Positions 45,803 to 53,807 of a stretch of 64,000 bases of DNA are shown one piece after another (position 1 is the stretch's first letter; the number at the start of each line of letters is the position of its first letter). The notes under the pieces are model-generated. The model was not told where the DNA came from, did not search any database, and worked only from the letters and a program-made list of their open reading frames with translations. Source of the DNA: UMGS692 sp963653425 (GTDB lineage: Bacteria; Bacillota; Clostridia; Christensenellales; CAG-314). Made by a program: the position numbers and the translations under genes. The stretch lies in contig CAVJWC010000001.1 of the NCBI GenBank assembly GCA_963653425.1, positions 124,001 to 188,000 on the forward strand, in the 5' to 3' direction.

Positions 45803-47269
45803 TTACTCCAATCCGAATTTTTCGCAGTGATAATTGTTGATGTCGAAAGAATAATTGCCGTCAAAACAACCCGTACAGAAATGGGTCATCGTTCCTTCTG
45901 TCGAACAAGCCGCGATAAGTCTGTCGAGAGGCAGATAATGAAGACTGTCCGCGCCGATAAGTTTACAGATTTCTTCTTCCGATCTTCCCGAAGCTATGAG
46001 CTGGTCCTTGGTCTGCATGTCAACTCCGAAGAAACACGGTTCGGTTACTTTGGGACTGGATACGACCATATGGACTTCCGCCGCTCCGCTCTGACGAAGA
46101 AGCTGAATTATCTTCTTGCTCGTAGTTCCTCTTACTATACTGTCGTCGATAAGAATAAGCTTTTTACCGCGGATATTGCTTCTGAAAGCGTTAAGCTTGA
46201 TTTTTACGCTGTTTTCGCGCATACTCTGCGACGGCTGAATAAAGGTTCTTCCTATATATCTGTTTTTGGAAATAGCGTCCACGTAAGGAATTCCGCTTTC
46301 TTCGCTGAAACCTCTCGCGCTTACGAGAGCCGAATCGGGAACGCCTGCCACTATGTCCGCTTTTATGTTAAGAAGTCTTGCAAGGTACACTCCGCACATA
46401 TATCTCGCGTCGTATACGCTCTGCGAATCCATTATCGAATCGCTTCTCGCAAGGTATACGTATTCGAAAATACAAGGCTTGAAAGTCTGTTCTTCGAATA
46501 TTTCCGTCGTTATGTTTCCGTCGGAATCCACGGAAATGATCTCGCCGGGATTTACGTCGCGGATTACGGCGGCGTCTATCGAGTCGAGAGCGCACGATTC
46601 GCTGGCAAAAACGATAGATCCGTCCTTTTCGCCCATAATAAGCGGTTTTATTCCGTAAGGATCTCTCACCGCGTAGAGCTTACCGTCGATTATAAACAAA
46701 AGCGCGTAACCGCCTTTCATTTTACGGCAGGCTTTGATTATGCCTTCGGTAACGTCGCCGTCCGATATACACTGGTTCACCCACGCCGCTATAACTTCGC
46801 TGTCCACGGAACTCTGGAAAATATGTCCGTTCTTTATCATTTCGGCTTTGATGGCGTCGGCGTTTACGATGTTGCCGTTATGCGCGAGAGCCATTCTTCC
46901 GAATCTTCCGTAAAAGACTATGGGCTGAGCGTTTACGACGTTGCTCGAACCCGTCGTGGAATATCTGACGTGACCTATACCCAGTTTCGTTTTCGGGAGC
47001 ATGGAAAGTTCCTCTTCACCGAAAACTTCGCTGACGAGTCCCATGTTCTTATAATACGAAATCTGATTTTTGCCGTAAGCGACAGCCATTCCCGCGCTTT
47101 CCTGTCCTCTGTGCTGGAGGGAAAAAAGCCCGAAATAAATGTCTCTTGCGTAATCCTGTTCGTCGTGTCCGATTATTCCGAATATACCGCATTCTTCATG
47201 TACGCCGAGGTCTCTTGCCGGGACGACGGCGTAAGGTTGTTTTCTGTATCTACGATACTTTCTTTTCAT
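45803..47269 (-). CDS. purF: Amidophosphoribosyltransferase
   Basis: 488 residues. The N-terminal nucleophile Cys is in EECGIFGIIGHDEQ, preceded by a propeptide of about 25 Arg/Lys/Tyr-rich residues. The PRT domain has LILIDDSIVRGTTSKKI, and Fe-S ligands appear in FKPCIFEYVY and CTGCFDGNYSFD, as in Bacillus PurF. It makes phosphoribosylamine, the first committed and feedback-controlled step. Its start shares one base with the purC stop (TAATG). Confidence 0.96.
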   Translation of the reverse strand: MKRKYRRYRKQPYAVVPARDLGVHEECGIFGIIGHDEQDYARDIYFGLFSLQHRGQESAGMAVAYGKNQISYYKNMGLVSEVFGEEELSMLPKTKLGIGHVRYSTTGSSNVVNAQPIVFYGRFGRMALAHNGNIVNADAIKAEMIKNGHIFQSSVDSEVIAAWVNQCISDGDVTEGIIKACRKMKGGYALLFIIDGKLYAVRDPYGIKPLIMGEKDGSIVFASESCALDSIDAAVIRDVNPGEIISVDSDGNITTEIFEEQTFKPCIFEYVYLARSDSIMDSQSVYDARYMCGVYLARLLNIKADIVAGVPDSALVSARGFSEESGIPYVDAISKNRYIGRTFIQPSQSMRENSVKIKLNAFRSNIRGKKLILIDDSIVRGTTSKKIIQLLRQSGAAEVHMVVSSPKVTEPCFFGVDMQTKDQLIASGRSEEEICKLIGADSLHYLPLDRLIAACSTEGTMTHFCTGCFDGNYSFDINNYHCEKFGLE

Positions 47270-47979
47270 TATAATCCCATCATCCTTTTGAGAACTTCTT
47301 GGTATGCGTCTTCTACTCCGCCGAGGTCTCTGCGGAAACGGTCCTTGTCCAGTTTCATTTTGGTGGTGTGATCCCAGAATCTGCAGGTATCGGGAGAGAT
47401 TTCGTCGGCAAGAATGATTTCGCCGTGGTATCTGCCGAATTCAAGCTTGAAGTCGATAAGGTCGATGTTTATTTTGAGCATAAGTTCGCGGAGAATATCG
47501 TTTATTCTGAAAGCCATCTTCTTAATGGTTTCGAGTTCTTCTTCCGTAGCAAGTTCCATAGCAAGCGCGTGATAATCGTTGATCATAGGATCGCCGAGTT
47601 CGTCGTTCTTATAAGAAAATTCCAGAACGGTTCTCTTGAGGGGCGTTCCTTCGGGGATACCCAAACGCTTGGAAAGACTGCCCGCAGCTATGTTACGCAC
47701 GATAACTTCGATAGGAACGATTTGTACGCGTTTTACGAAGGTGTCCGTATCGGAAACTTCTTCGATGAAATGAGTGGGAACGCCTTCTTTTTCGAGAAGT
47801 TTGAAAAGATGATTGGAACATTTGTTGTTAACGACGCCCTTTCCGGCTATCTGTCCTTTTTTAAGACCGTTGAACGCCGTAGCGTCGTCTTTATAAGATA
47901 CGAGAACGACGTCTTTATCGTCGGTTGCAAAAACTTTCTTGGCTTTGCCTTCATAAATCATTTCTTTTACTGTAATCAT
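47269..47979 (-). CDS. purC: SAICAR synthase
   Basis: 236 residues with MIYEGKAKKVFATDD, DDATAFNGLKKGQIAGKG, VRNIAAGSLSKRLGI and LIDFKLEFGRYHGEIILADEISPD (listed as separate conserved blocks). It couples aspartate to CAIR. AGGAG precedes the ATG. purE lies 10 bases upstream. Confidence 0.96.
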   Translation of the reverse strand: MITVKEMIYEGKAKKVFATDDKDVVLVSYKDDATAFNGLKKGQIAGKGVVNNKCSNHLFKLLEKEGVPTHFIEEVSDTDTFVKRVQIVPIEVIVRNIAAGSLSKRLGIPEGTPLKRTVLEFSYKNDELGDPMINDYHALAMELATEEELETIKKMAFRINDILRELMLKINIDLIDFKLEFGRYHGEIILADEISPDTCRFWDHTTKMKLDKDRFRRDLGGVEDAYQEVLKRMMGL

Positions 47980-47989
47980 AGTTCGCTCC

Positions 47990-48478
47990 TTATATAAGAT
48001 TGTGTATTGATTCGTTATCCGCGAAAATTTTGTCTTTCATTTCTTGTCTCATCTGTCTGAGCTTTAAGTTAAGCTCGGGACTGCTCAGAGCAAGCATTTC
48101 TGCCGCAAGAATAGCGGCGTTTTCGCTTCCGTTTATGGCGACGGTCGCGACGGGAATACCCGAAGGCATCTGAACGGTGGAAAGCAGACTGTCCATTCCG
48201 TCGAGCGTAGAGCTTTTCATAGGGATTCCTATAACCGGCAGAACGGTGTTAGCGGCAATAAATCCCGCAAGATGCGCGGCTTTTCCGGCGGCGGCGATAA
48301 TCGCTCCGTAACCGTTCTTTTCGGCGTTTACGGCAAACTCGGTGACCTCTGCGGGCGTTCTGTGTGCGCTCATAATGAAAACTTCGGCGGGTATGCCGAG
48401 TTTGTCGAGCGTTTTCTTTGCAGGAAGAACGCTTTCGAAATCGCTTTTACTTCCCATAATAACGGCAACTTTTTTCAT
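47990..48478 (-). CDS. purE: N5-carboxyaminoimidazole ribonucleotide mutase
   Basis: 162 residues: VAVIMGSKSDFES, MSAHRTPAEV, IIAAAGKAAHLAGF and LPVIGIPMKSS. The usual class I HLPG reads HLAG. No purK lies next to it, which leaves open whether N5-CAIR is made by an enzyme elsewhere or whether CO2 is used directly. I choose the ATG at 48478, where AAAGGAGA stands upstream; the frame also opens 7 codons earlier. First full-length gene of the operon, lying just after the leader attenuator. Confidence 0.94.
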   Translation of the reverse strand: MKKVAVIMGSKSDFESVLPAKKTLDKLGIPAEVFIMSAHRTPAEVTEFAVNAEKNGYGAIIAAAGKAAHLAGFIAANTVLPVIGIPMKSSTLDGMDSLLSTVQMPSGIPVATVAINGSENAAILAAEMLALSSPELNLKLRQMRQEMKDKIFADNESIHNLI

Positions 48479-48497
48479 GATGTCTCCTTTAATAAAC

Positions 48498-48529
48498 AAA
48501 AAAACGCAACTATTCCATAATTGCGTTTA
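48498..48529 (-). terminator. Intrinsic terminator (attenuator) in the purE leader
   Basis: On the - strand AAACGCAA and TTGCGTTT form an 8-bp stem, with 3 more pairs after one mismatch, followed by a run of T (48504 to 48498). It lies between the leader ORF and purE, 20 bases before the purE start codon. Its first arm begins within the leader ORF stop codon (48529-48527). Confidence 0.75.
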
Positions 48530-48655
48530 TGCCTGTATACCTGTGTTAAATTGACGTGCGGGCAGAACGTACGGACGATTGCTCGCGGAAAGTGCGACAA
48601 TCGTCTTGTCGATCATTCCGATAAAAAACCTTCCTTGCGGCTTGAAAGCAATCAT
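48527..48655 (-). CDS. Leader ORF (42 codons) of the purine operon
   Basis: ATG at 48655, stop TAA at 48529-48527; the product begins MIAFKPQGRFFIGM and ends QFNTGIQA. A perfect AGGAGG (48670-48665) stands 9 bases before the ATG, and the promoter is only about 30 bases upstream, so this is the first thing translated on the pur mRNA. No known domain. Its stop codon lies inside the first arm of the terminator before purE; a ribosome finishing the ORF would cover that arm and favour read-through. It could act in cis only, or the peptide could have its own role. Confidence 0.65.
   Translation of the reverse strand: MIAFKPQGRFFIGMIDKTIVALSASNRPYVLPARQFNTGIQA
48574..48605 (-). other. Strong hairpin inside the pur leader ORF
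   Basis: GACGATTG-TCGC and GCGA-CAATCGTC form a 12-bp stem with one bulged base and a 7-base loop, 45 bases before the attenuator. It could slow ribosomes or act as a pause or sensing element. Confidence 0.55.
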
Positions 48656-48684
48656 TTTTACGTGCCTCCTTTGTCAACGCCTAA

Positions 48685-48713
48685 ATGATACCAAAATATC
48701 GATTTTTTGGCAA
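48685..48713 (-). promoter_or_regulatory. Purine operon promoter
   Basis: On the - strand TTGCCA (48713-48708), 17 bases, TATCAT (48690-48685) with TGG giving an extended -10. Start expected near 48678. Confidence 0.78.
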
Positions 48714-48793
48714 GAATTTTTATGCCGAATATCGATTTTTTTTACCGCAAAATCAGTCTTTTTGCTTTATTATATAAAATCGTATCGATTTTT
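48695..48793. promoter_or_regulatory. Three TATCGATTTTT repeats at the pur promoter
   Basis: AATATCGATTTTTT occurs perfectly at 48695-48708 and 48728-48741, and TATCGATTTTT at 48783-48793. The first lies in the spacer between -35 and -10. Start-to-start distances of 33 and 53 bases (from the TATCGA) are close to 3 and 5 helical turns, so a protein could bind all three on one face. Likely operator sites; no B. subtilis PurR box was recognised. Confidence 0.55.
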
Positions 48794-48834
48794 ATCGCCG
48801 CATTTGTACTTGGTACTATATAAGAAAGAAATTT

Positions 48835-49182
48835 TTAAGAAATAAAGCCGAGACTTATAAGTAAAGCGTTGTCTACGCGCGTCATGACTTCCTTGGGAAG
48901 TTCGCCGATTTTCTCTTTAAGACGGCTCTTGTCGATGGTTCTTATCTGTTCGAGAAGAACTATACTGTCGCGCGGAAGACAATAATCTCTCGACGCGATT
49001 TCGATATGGGTGGGAAGCTTGTTTTTTCCGACTTTACTGGTTGTTGCCGCGGCTATGATAGTCGGGCTGAATTTGTTGCCTACGTCGTTCTGCAATACGA
49101 GAACGGGACGGATTCCGCCCTGCTCGCTGCCTACAACCGGACTAAGGTCTGCGTAATAAAGTTCTCCTCGTTTTACTGTCAT
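48835..49182 (-). CDS. ndoA: MazF/NdoA-type endoribonuclease toxin
   Basis: 115 residues, typical NdoA: VKRGELYYADLSPVVGSEQGGIRPVLVLQND, here as two blocks ending in the RPVLVLQN strand, then TIIAAATTSKVGKNKLPTH and DSIVLLEQIRTIDKSRL. It cuts mRNA at short motifs. GGAGG stands 7 bases before the ATG. No antitoxin ORF precedes it; leuS ends 275 bases upstream behind a terminator. No clear terminator follows, so its mRNA may run toward the pur promoter region. Confidence 0.92.
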   Translation of the reverse strand: MTVKRGELYYADLSPVVGSEQGGIRPVLVLQNDVGNKFSPTIIAAATTSKVGKNKLPTHIEIASRDYCLPRDSIVLLEQIRTIDKSRLKEKIGELPKEVMTRVDNALLISLGFIS

Positions 49183-49336
49183 AAATAAACCTCCATTGAC
49201 GGACTTTATGTAATCCGACGATAATCCGATTATTAACCCGTTTACCGTAAATTAAACCGACGCGGTAAAAACAATTTCCGTATAGGAAAAACAAAGCTTT
49301 GAGTCCGGTATAAAGTGACGCCTCGGTTTTCGGTAT

Positions 49337-49342
49337 ATTATA
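49337..49342 (-). promoter_or_regulatory. -10 element of a probable mazF promoter
   Basis: TATAAT on the - strand (49342 to 49337) with a weak -35. It would give a leader of about 150 bases containing a doubled CGGATTA motif (49200-49235 region). Nothing else was found in 49183-49456 apart from the leuS terminator. Confidence 0.45.
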
Positions 49343-49372
49343 CGCAAAAACAACGGAAAGTGAGATAAACGC

Positions 49373-49399
49373 AAAAAAGCCGCCGAATAATCGGCGGCT
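49373..49399 (-). terminator. Intrinsic terminator of alaS-leuS
   Basis: AGCCGCCGA and TCGGCGGCT pair over 9 bp around a 4-base loop; on the - strand the stem is followed by TTTTTG. It lies about 60 bases after the leuS stop. Confidence 0.88.
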
Positions 49400-49456
49400 C
49401 TGTAAATCGTTGTTATCTGGTTTAATAAGAATTACAGCAAATCCCAAGATACTGCG

Positions 49457-51889
49457 TTAAGCTATTATATTTACGAGCCTTGACGGGATAACTATTACTT
49501 TCTTTATGGTTTTGCCTTCGAGAAGGCTCATAACCGTGCTGTCGGAACGCACCAAATCTTCGATTTCCTTTGGCGTCATATCGGCGGAAACGGTGATTCT
49601 GTGGCGGATCTTGCTGTTGATTTGTACGGCAAGTTCAACTTCGGATTTAACGAGAGCTTTTTCATCGAGTACGCACCAACCGTGATTGAATACGGAATAT
49701 TCGTTGCCCAGCATTTCCCAGAATTCTTCGCACATATGAGGCGCAAGAGGCGCAAGCAGTTTAACGAGGTCGGTTACGCAGTCTTTATAGAAAGAGGCGT
49801 TGTTTATACCGTCGTTTTCGTACTTTCCGAGAGCGTTCACGAGTTCCATCATTCTTGCTACCGCAGTGTTGAAGTCAAAGGAATCGTAGTCGGCGGTAAC
49901 TTCCTTAATGGCGTTGTGGCGAACGTAATTAAGTTCTTTTTCGGCTTTTCCCATGGGTTTTTCGCCCGAAAGGTCAAGCGCGCAGGCTTTGACTACGGTC
50001 TTTTCTACCTTTTCCAGCCATTTTGCGATAGCTCTTATTCCGTCGTCGCTCCAAGGTCCGCCTTCGGTGTATCTGTATCCGAAACCGATATAAGTTCTCA
50101 GAACGTCGCTGCCGTATTTCTCTATATAAGGATCGGGACTGATAACGTTGCCTCTGCTCTTACTCATCTTCTGTCCGTCGGGACCGAGAATCATACCCTG
50201 ATGGGTAAGAGAAAGGAAGGGTTCGTCGAAATCGAGGTATCCCATATCGCGAAGAGCTTTGGTTATGAAACGCGCGTAAAGCAGGTGCATACAAGCGTGT
50301 TCCGCACCGCCTACGTATTTGTCAACGGGAAGCATTTCGTCTACGATAGTCTTATCGAAAGGCTTTTCGGCGTTCCTGTTGTCGGGATAACGCAGATAAT
50401 ACCAGCTACTGCAAACGAAAGTATCCAGCGTATCGGGATCTCTCTTTGCGTCTCCTCCGCATTTGGGGCATTTACAATTCATAAAGCCTTCGTGTTTGAG
50501 AAGCGGACTTGTTCCGTCGGGCGTGAAGTTAACGTCGTAGGGAAGTTCTACGGGAAGCTGTTCTTCGGGAACGGGAACTATTCCGCAGTGAGGACAATGA
50601 ATCACGGGAATAGGCGCGCCCCAATATCTCTGACGGGAAATAAGCCAATCGCGCAGTCTGTAATTGACTACGTGTTTGCCCTGTCCGCGGCTTTCGAGAA
50701 GGTCGATAACGGCTTTCTTGCCCTCTTCCGTCGTAAGTCCGTCGAATTCCCCGCTGTTGCACATAATTCCGTATTCCGTAAAGGGAAGGCTGTCGTCGGT
50801 TTTGTCGTCTTTGGCTTTGATTACTCTGCTGATTTCCAGTCCGTATTTCTTTGCGAAATCGAAGTCTCTTGCGTCGTGAGAAGGAACGCCCATTACTGCG
50901 CCCGTTCCGTAAGAATACAGAACGTAGTCGCCTATCCATACGGGAACTTTCTTTCCGTTAATGGGATTTATGCAATACGCGCCCGTCCATACGCCCGTTT
51001 TTTCCTTGCTCGTGCTGAGTCTGTCTATTTCCGAAGCTTTGCTTGCGGCGAGTCTGTAATCTTCCACAGCCTGTTTCTGAGAAGGCGTGGTAATCTTGTC
51101 TACGAGAGGATGTTCGGGAGCGAGAACTACGTAGCTTACGCCGAAAAGCGTGTCGGCTCTCGTGGTGAACGTTCTGAATTTTTCGCCGTTTTCAAGAGTG
51201 AATTCGACTTCTCCGCCCGTGCTTTTGCCTATCCAGTTCTTCTGCATAAGCTTGGTCTTTTCGGGCCAATCGAGTTTATCGAGACCGGTTATGAGTTCGT
51301 CGGCGTATTTGGTTATCTTAAAGAACCACTGAGTAAGGTTCTTATGAACGATCTGCGTTCCGCATCTTTCGCATACGCCGTCGGTAGCCTGTTCGTTGGC
51401 AAGAACGGTCTGACAGGAAGGACACCAGTTTACGGGAGCGTCTTTTCTGTAAGCAAGTCCGTGTTTATAAAGTTGCAGGAAAAGCCACTGCGTCCATTTG
51501 TAGTATTCGGGACGGCAGGTAACTACTTCGTGTTTCCAGTCGAACATAGCGCCCATTTCGGAAAGCTGTTGCTCCATTATGGAGATGTTCTTTTCGGTGC
51601 TGTCTTTGGGGTGAATACCCGTCTTTATAGCGTAGTTCTCGGCAGGAAGTCCGAAAGCGTCGAATCCCATAGGCTCGAAAACGTTATAGCCGTTCATTTT
51701 CTTGAAACGGGCGTAACTGTCGGACATACCGAAGTTATACCAGTGACCGAGGTGAAGTTTTGCTCCGCTCGGATAGGAAAACATTTCGAGCATATAGAAC
51801 TTCTTGTCCATCCTCGTCTTATCGAAGGCGTATATATCGGTGTCTTTCCAGATCTTATTCCATTTTTTTTCTATCGTTATATTGTCCAT
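49457..51889 (-). CDS. leuS: Leucyl-tRNA synthetase
   Basis: 810 residues, class I. HIGH-type motif HLGHWYN near 42, zinc-like cysteines (CPSCQTVLANEQATDGVCERC, quoted in part: CPSC and CERC), the CP1 editing domain with FTTRADTLFG, and KMSKSRGN near 574. It charges tRNA-Leu. AGGAG stands before the ATG, 26 bases after the alaS stop. No T-box leader is visible. Confidence 0.96.
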   Translation of the reverse strand: MDNITIEKKWNKIWKDTDIYAFDKTRMDKKFYMLEMFSYPSGAKLHLGHWYNFGMSDSYARFKKMNGYNVFEPMGFDAFGLPAENYAIKTGIHPKDSTEKNISIMEQQLSEMGAMFDWKHEVVTCRPEYYKWTQWLFLQLYKHGLAYRKDAPVNWCPSCQTVLANEQATDGVCERCGTQIVHKNLTQWFFKITKYADELITGLDKLDWPEKTKLMQKNWIGKSTGGEVEFTLENGEKFRTFTTRADTLFGVSYVVLAPEHPLVDKITTPSQKQAVEDYRLAASKASEIDRLSTSKEKTGVWTGAYCINPINGKKVPVWIGDYVLYSYGTGAVMGVPSHDARDFDFAKKYGLEISRVIKAKDDKTDDSLPFTEYGIMCNSGEFDGLTTEEGKKAVIDLLESRGQGKHVVNYRLRDWLISRQRYWGAPIPVIHCPHCGIVPVPEEQLPVELPYDVNFTPDGTSPLLKHEGFMNCKCPKCGGDAKRDPDTLDTFVCSSWYYLRYPDNRNAEKPFDKTIVDEMLPVDKYVGGAEHACMHLLYARFITKALRDMGYLDFDEPFLSLTHQGMILGPDGQKMSKSRGNVISPDPYIEKYGSDVLRTYIGFGYRYTEGGPWSDDGIRAIAKWLEKVEKTVVKACALDLSGEKPMGKAEKELNYVRHNAIKEVTADYDSFDFNTAVARMMELVNALGKYENDGINNASFYKDCVTDLVKLLAPLAPHMCEEFWEMLGNEYSVFNHGWCVLDEKALVKSEVELAVQINSKIRHRITVSADMTPKEIEDLVRSDSTVMSLLEGKTIKKVIVIPSRLVNIIA

Positions 51890-51915
51890 ATATGACTCCT
51901 TGCCCTCGCGGACGG

Positions 51916-53709
51916 TTATTCTTTAGGTCTGAGTTCGGCTTTGATTCTTCTGACGCCCGAAGAAGAGGACTGTTCTTTTGTTATAACGAACTGTCCGAGG
52001 TCGCCGGTGTTTTTAGCGTGAGGACCTCCGCAGATTTCCATCGAGAAGTCGCCCATGGTGTAGAGCTTTACGACGTCTCCGTATTTATCGCCGAACAAGC
52101 CTATCGCGCCCCTCTTTCTTGCTTCTTCGATGGGAACTTCTTCGCAGATAACGTCCATCTTTCTGTTTATGGCTTCGTTGACGAGAGCCTGCGTTTCTTC
52201 GATTTCTTCCTTGGTCATAGGACGATGGAAGCTGAAGTCGAAACGAAGTCTTTCTGCGGTAATATTACTGCCCTTCTGCTTTACTTCGTCGCCGAGAACT
52301 CTTCTGAGCGCAGCCTGAAGAAGATGGGTAGCCGTATGAAGTTTAGCCGTTTCGTCGCTGTGGTCGGCAAGTCCGCCTTTGAATTTCTGTTCGCTTCCCG
52401 CGTGGCTCTTAGCCTGATGTTCGGCGAATTTAGCCTTGAAACCTTCTTCGTCTACTTTAAGACCGACTTCTGCGGCGTATTCGGTAGTCATTTCTATGGG
52501 GAAACCGTACGTGTCGTAAAGTCTGAACGCCGTTTCGCCGTTTATGGTGTCGCCTGCGTTAAGCGTGGAAGCCACTCTGCGGAATTCTTTTTCGCCCTGA
52601 ATAAGGGTTTTAAGGAACTTCTCGTTTTCTATTCTGAGTTCTTCTATAACCTTTCCGCGATTTACGGAAAGTTCGCTGTAAACGTCTTTATAAGTGTCGA
52701 TGTAAATTTCGGCAATGGTAATCATATCGTCGGTTTTAAGTCCGATATTGTTCATATATCTTACCGCGCGTCTTATGATTCTTCTTAAAACGTAGCCCTG
52801 ATCGACGTTACTCGGAGTAATGCCTACCTGATCGCCCAGCATAAATACGGACGTTCTTATATGGTCGGCTATAATTCTCATAGCCTTTGTGACTTCTTCG
52901 GATTCGCCGTACTTTTTGCCCGAAATCTCTTCGATTTTGGCTATTACGGGCCTGAAAACGTCTATATCGTACACGCTGTCGAAACCGTTGAGAACGGATA
53001 CCGTTCTTTCGAGTCCCATACCCGTATCGACGTTCTTCTGAGCGAGAGGTTCGAGTTTTCCTTCGCGGTTCTTATTGAACTGCATGAAGACGTTGTTCCA
53101 GATTTCCAGCCACTGATTGCCTTCGTCGGCGGGAGAAAGTTTCTTTTCTTCTTCCTTCGTTCCCTTGAAGAAGAATATTTCCGTATCGGGACCGCAGGGA
53201 CCGGTTATTCCGGCAGGTCCCCACCAGTTATGCTTTTTGTTAAGGTAGAAAATACGTTCTTTGGGAAGACCGCATTCGAGCCATACGGACGCGCTTTCTT
53301 CGTCTCTCGGGCAGTCGTCGTCGCCTTCGAAAACGGTAACGGCAATCTTGTCCTTTGGAAGACCGAGATATTTTTCGGAAGTCAGGAATTCCCACGACCA
53401 TTTTATGGACTGTTCCTTAAAGTAATCTCCGAGACTCCAGTTTCCGAGCATTTCAAAGAAGGTAAGGTGGCTCTTGTCGCCTACTTCGTCGATGTCGCCC
53501 GTTCTGACGCACTTCTGAACGTCGGTAAGTCTGTTTCCGGCAGGATGTTTCTGACCGAGAAGATAGGGCGTAAGCGGATGCATGCCCGCCGTCGTGAAAA
53601 GAACGGTAGGATCGTTCTCGGGAATAAGACTGGACGAAGGAATGATTTTGTGTCCTCTTTCCTCAAAGAAACTCAGATATAACTTTCTTAAATTTTCAGC
53701 TGTAAGCAT
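51916..53709 (-). CDS. alaS: Alanyl-tRNA synthetase lacking the C-terminal domain
   Basis: 597 residues against about 870 for most AlaRS. Present are the class II catalytic core (FEERGHKIIPSSSL, VLFTTAGMHPLTPYLLG), the tRNA-recognition region and the editing domain with HTATH near 453 and CGGPHAKNTG near 557. The protein stops after the editing domain (ELRPKE), so the oligomerisation/DHHA1 C-Ala part is missing. leuS starts 26 bases on, so no room or frameshifted remnant remains. GAGGT precedes the ATG. It should still charge and edit. Confidence 0.92.
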   Translation of the reverse strand: MLTAENLRKLYLSFFEERGHKIIPSSSLIPENDPTVLFTTAGMHPLTPYLLGQKHPAGNRLTDVQKCVRTGDIDEVGDKSHLTFFEMLGNWSLGDYFKEQSIKWSWEFLTSEKYLGLPKDKIAVTVFEGDDDCPRDEESASVWLECGLPKERIFYLNKKHNWWGPAGITGPCGPDTEIFFFKGTKEEEKKLSPADEGNQWLEIWNNVFMQFNKNREGKLEPLAQKNVDTGMGLERTVSVLNGFDSVYDIDVFRPVIAKIEEISGKKYGESEEVTKAMRIIADHIRTSVFMLGDQVGITPSNVDQGYVLRRIIRRAVRYMNNIGLKTDDMITIAEIYIDTYKDVYSELSVNRGKVIEELRIENEKFLKTLIQGEKEFRRVASTLNAGDTINGETAFRLYDTYGFPIEMTTEYAAEVGLKVDEEGFKAKFAEHQAKSHAGSEQKFKGGLADHSDETAKLHTATHLLQAALRRVLGDEVKQKGSNITAERLRFDFSFHRPMTKEEIEETQALVNEAINRKMDVICEEVPIEEARKRGAIGLFGDKYGDVVKLYTMGDFSMEICGGPHAKNTGDLGQFVITKEQSSSSGVRRIKAELRPKE

Positions 53710-53807
53710 TTTTCTACCTCTATAGTTTTTGATGTTATTGCAGAATTAACCTGTGCCTTTCATTTTCTCATATTTTACGCGATTTGTAAAGCTCTTTAAG
53801 GCTTTTT

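Noticed and set aside
48479..48700. Purine riboswitch before purE.
   Set aside because: The conserved junction sequences of the guanine/adenine aptamer are not present on the - strand; the region is instead occupied by a start codon, ORF and terminator.
49142..49447. A - strand 101-codon frame upstream of mazF as a possible antitoxin.
   Set aside because: It overlaps the mazF start region and the leuS terminator, begins without a ribosome site and does not look like an RHH or AbrB-type antitoxin.
49601..51895. A 764-codon open frame on the + strand antisense to leuS.
   Set aside because: leuS has all family motifs. The antisense frame has none, with a Phe/Val/Arg-rich composition; similar long antisense frames occur opposite purF, purL and purM and reflect base composition.
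51890..51915. Frameshift or nonsense mutation as the cause of the short AlaRS.
   Set aside because: Only 26 bases separate the stop from leuS, so no C-terminal coding sequence remains to be recovered in any frame.
53710..53807. T-box leader for alaS.
   Set aside because: The gap is only 98 bases and lacks a recognisable T-box sequence or a terminator/antiterminator pair. leuS, 26 bases after alaS, has no room for one.
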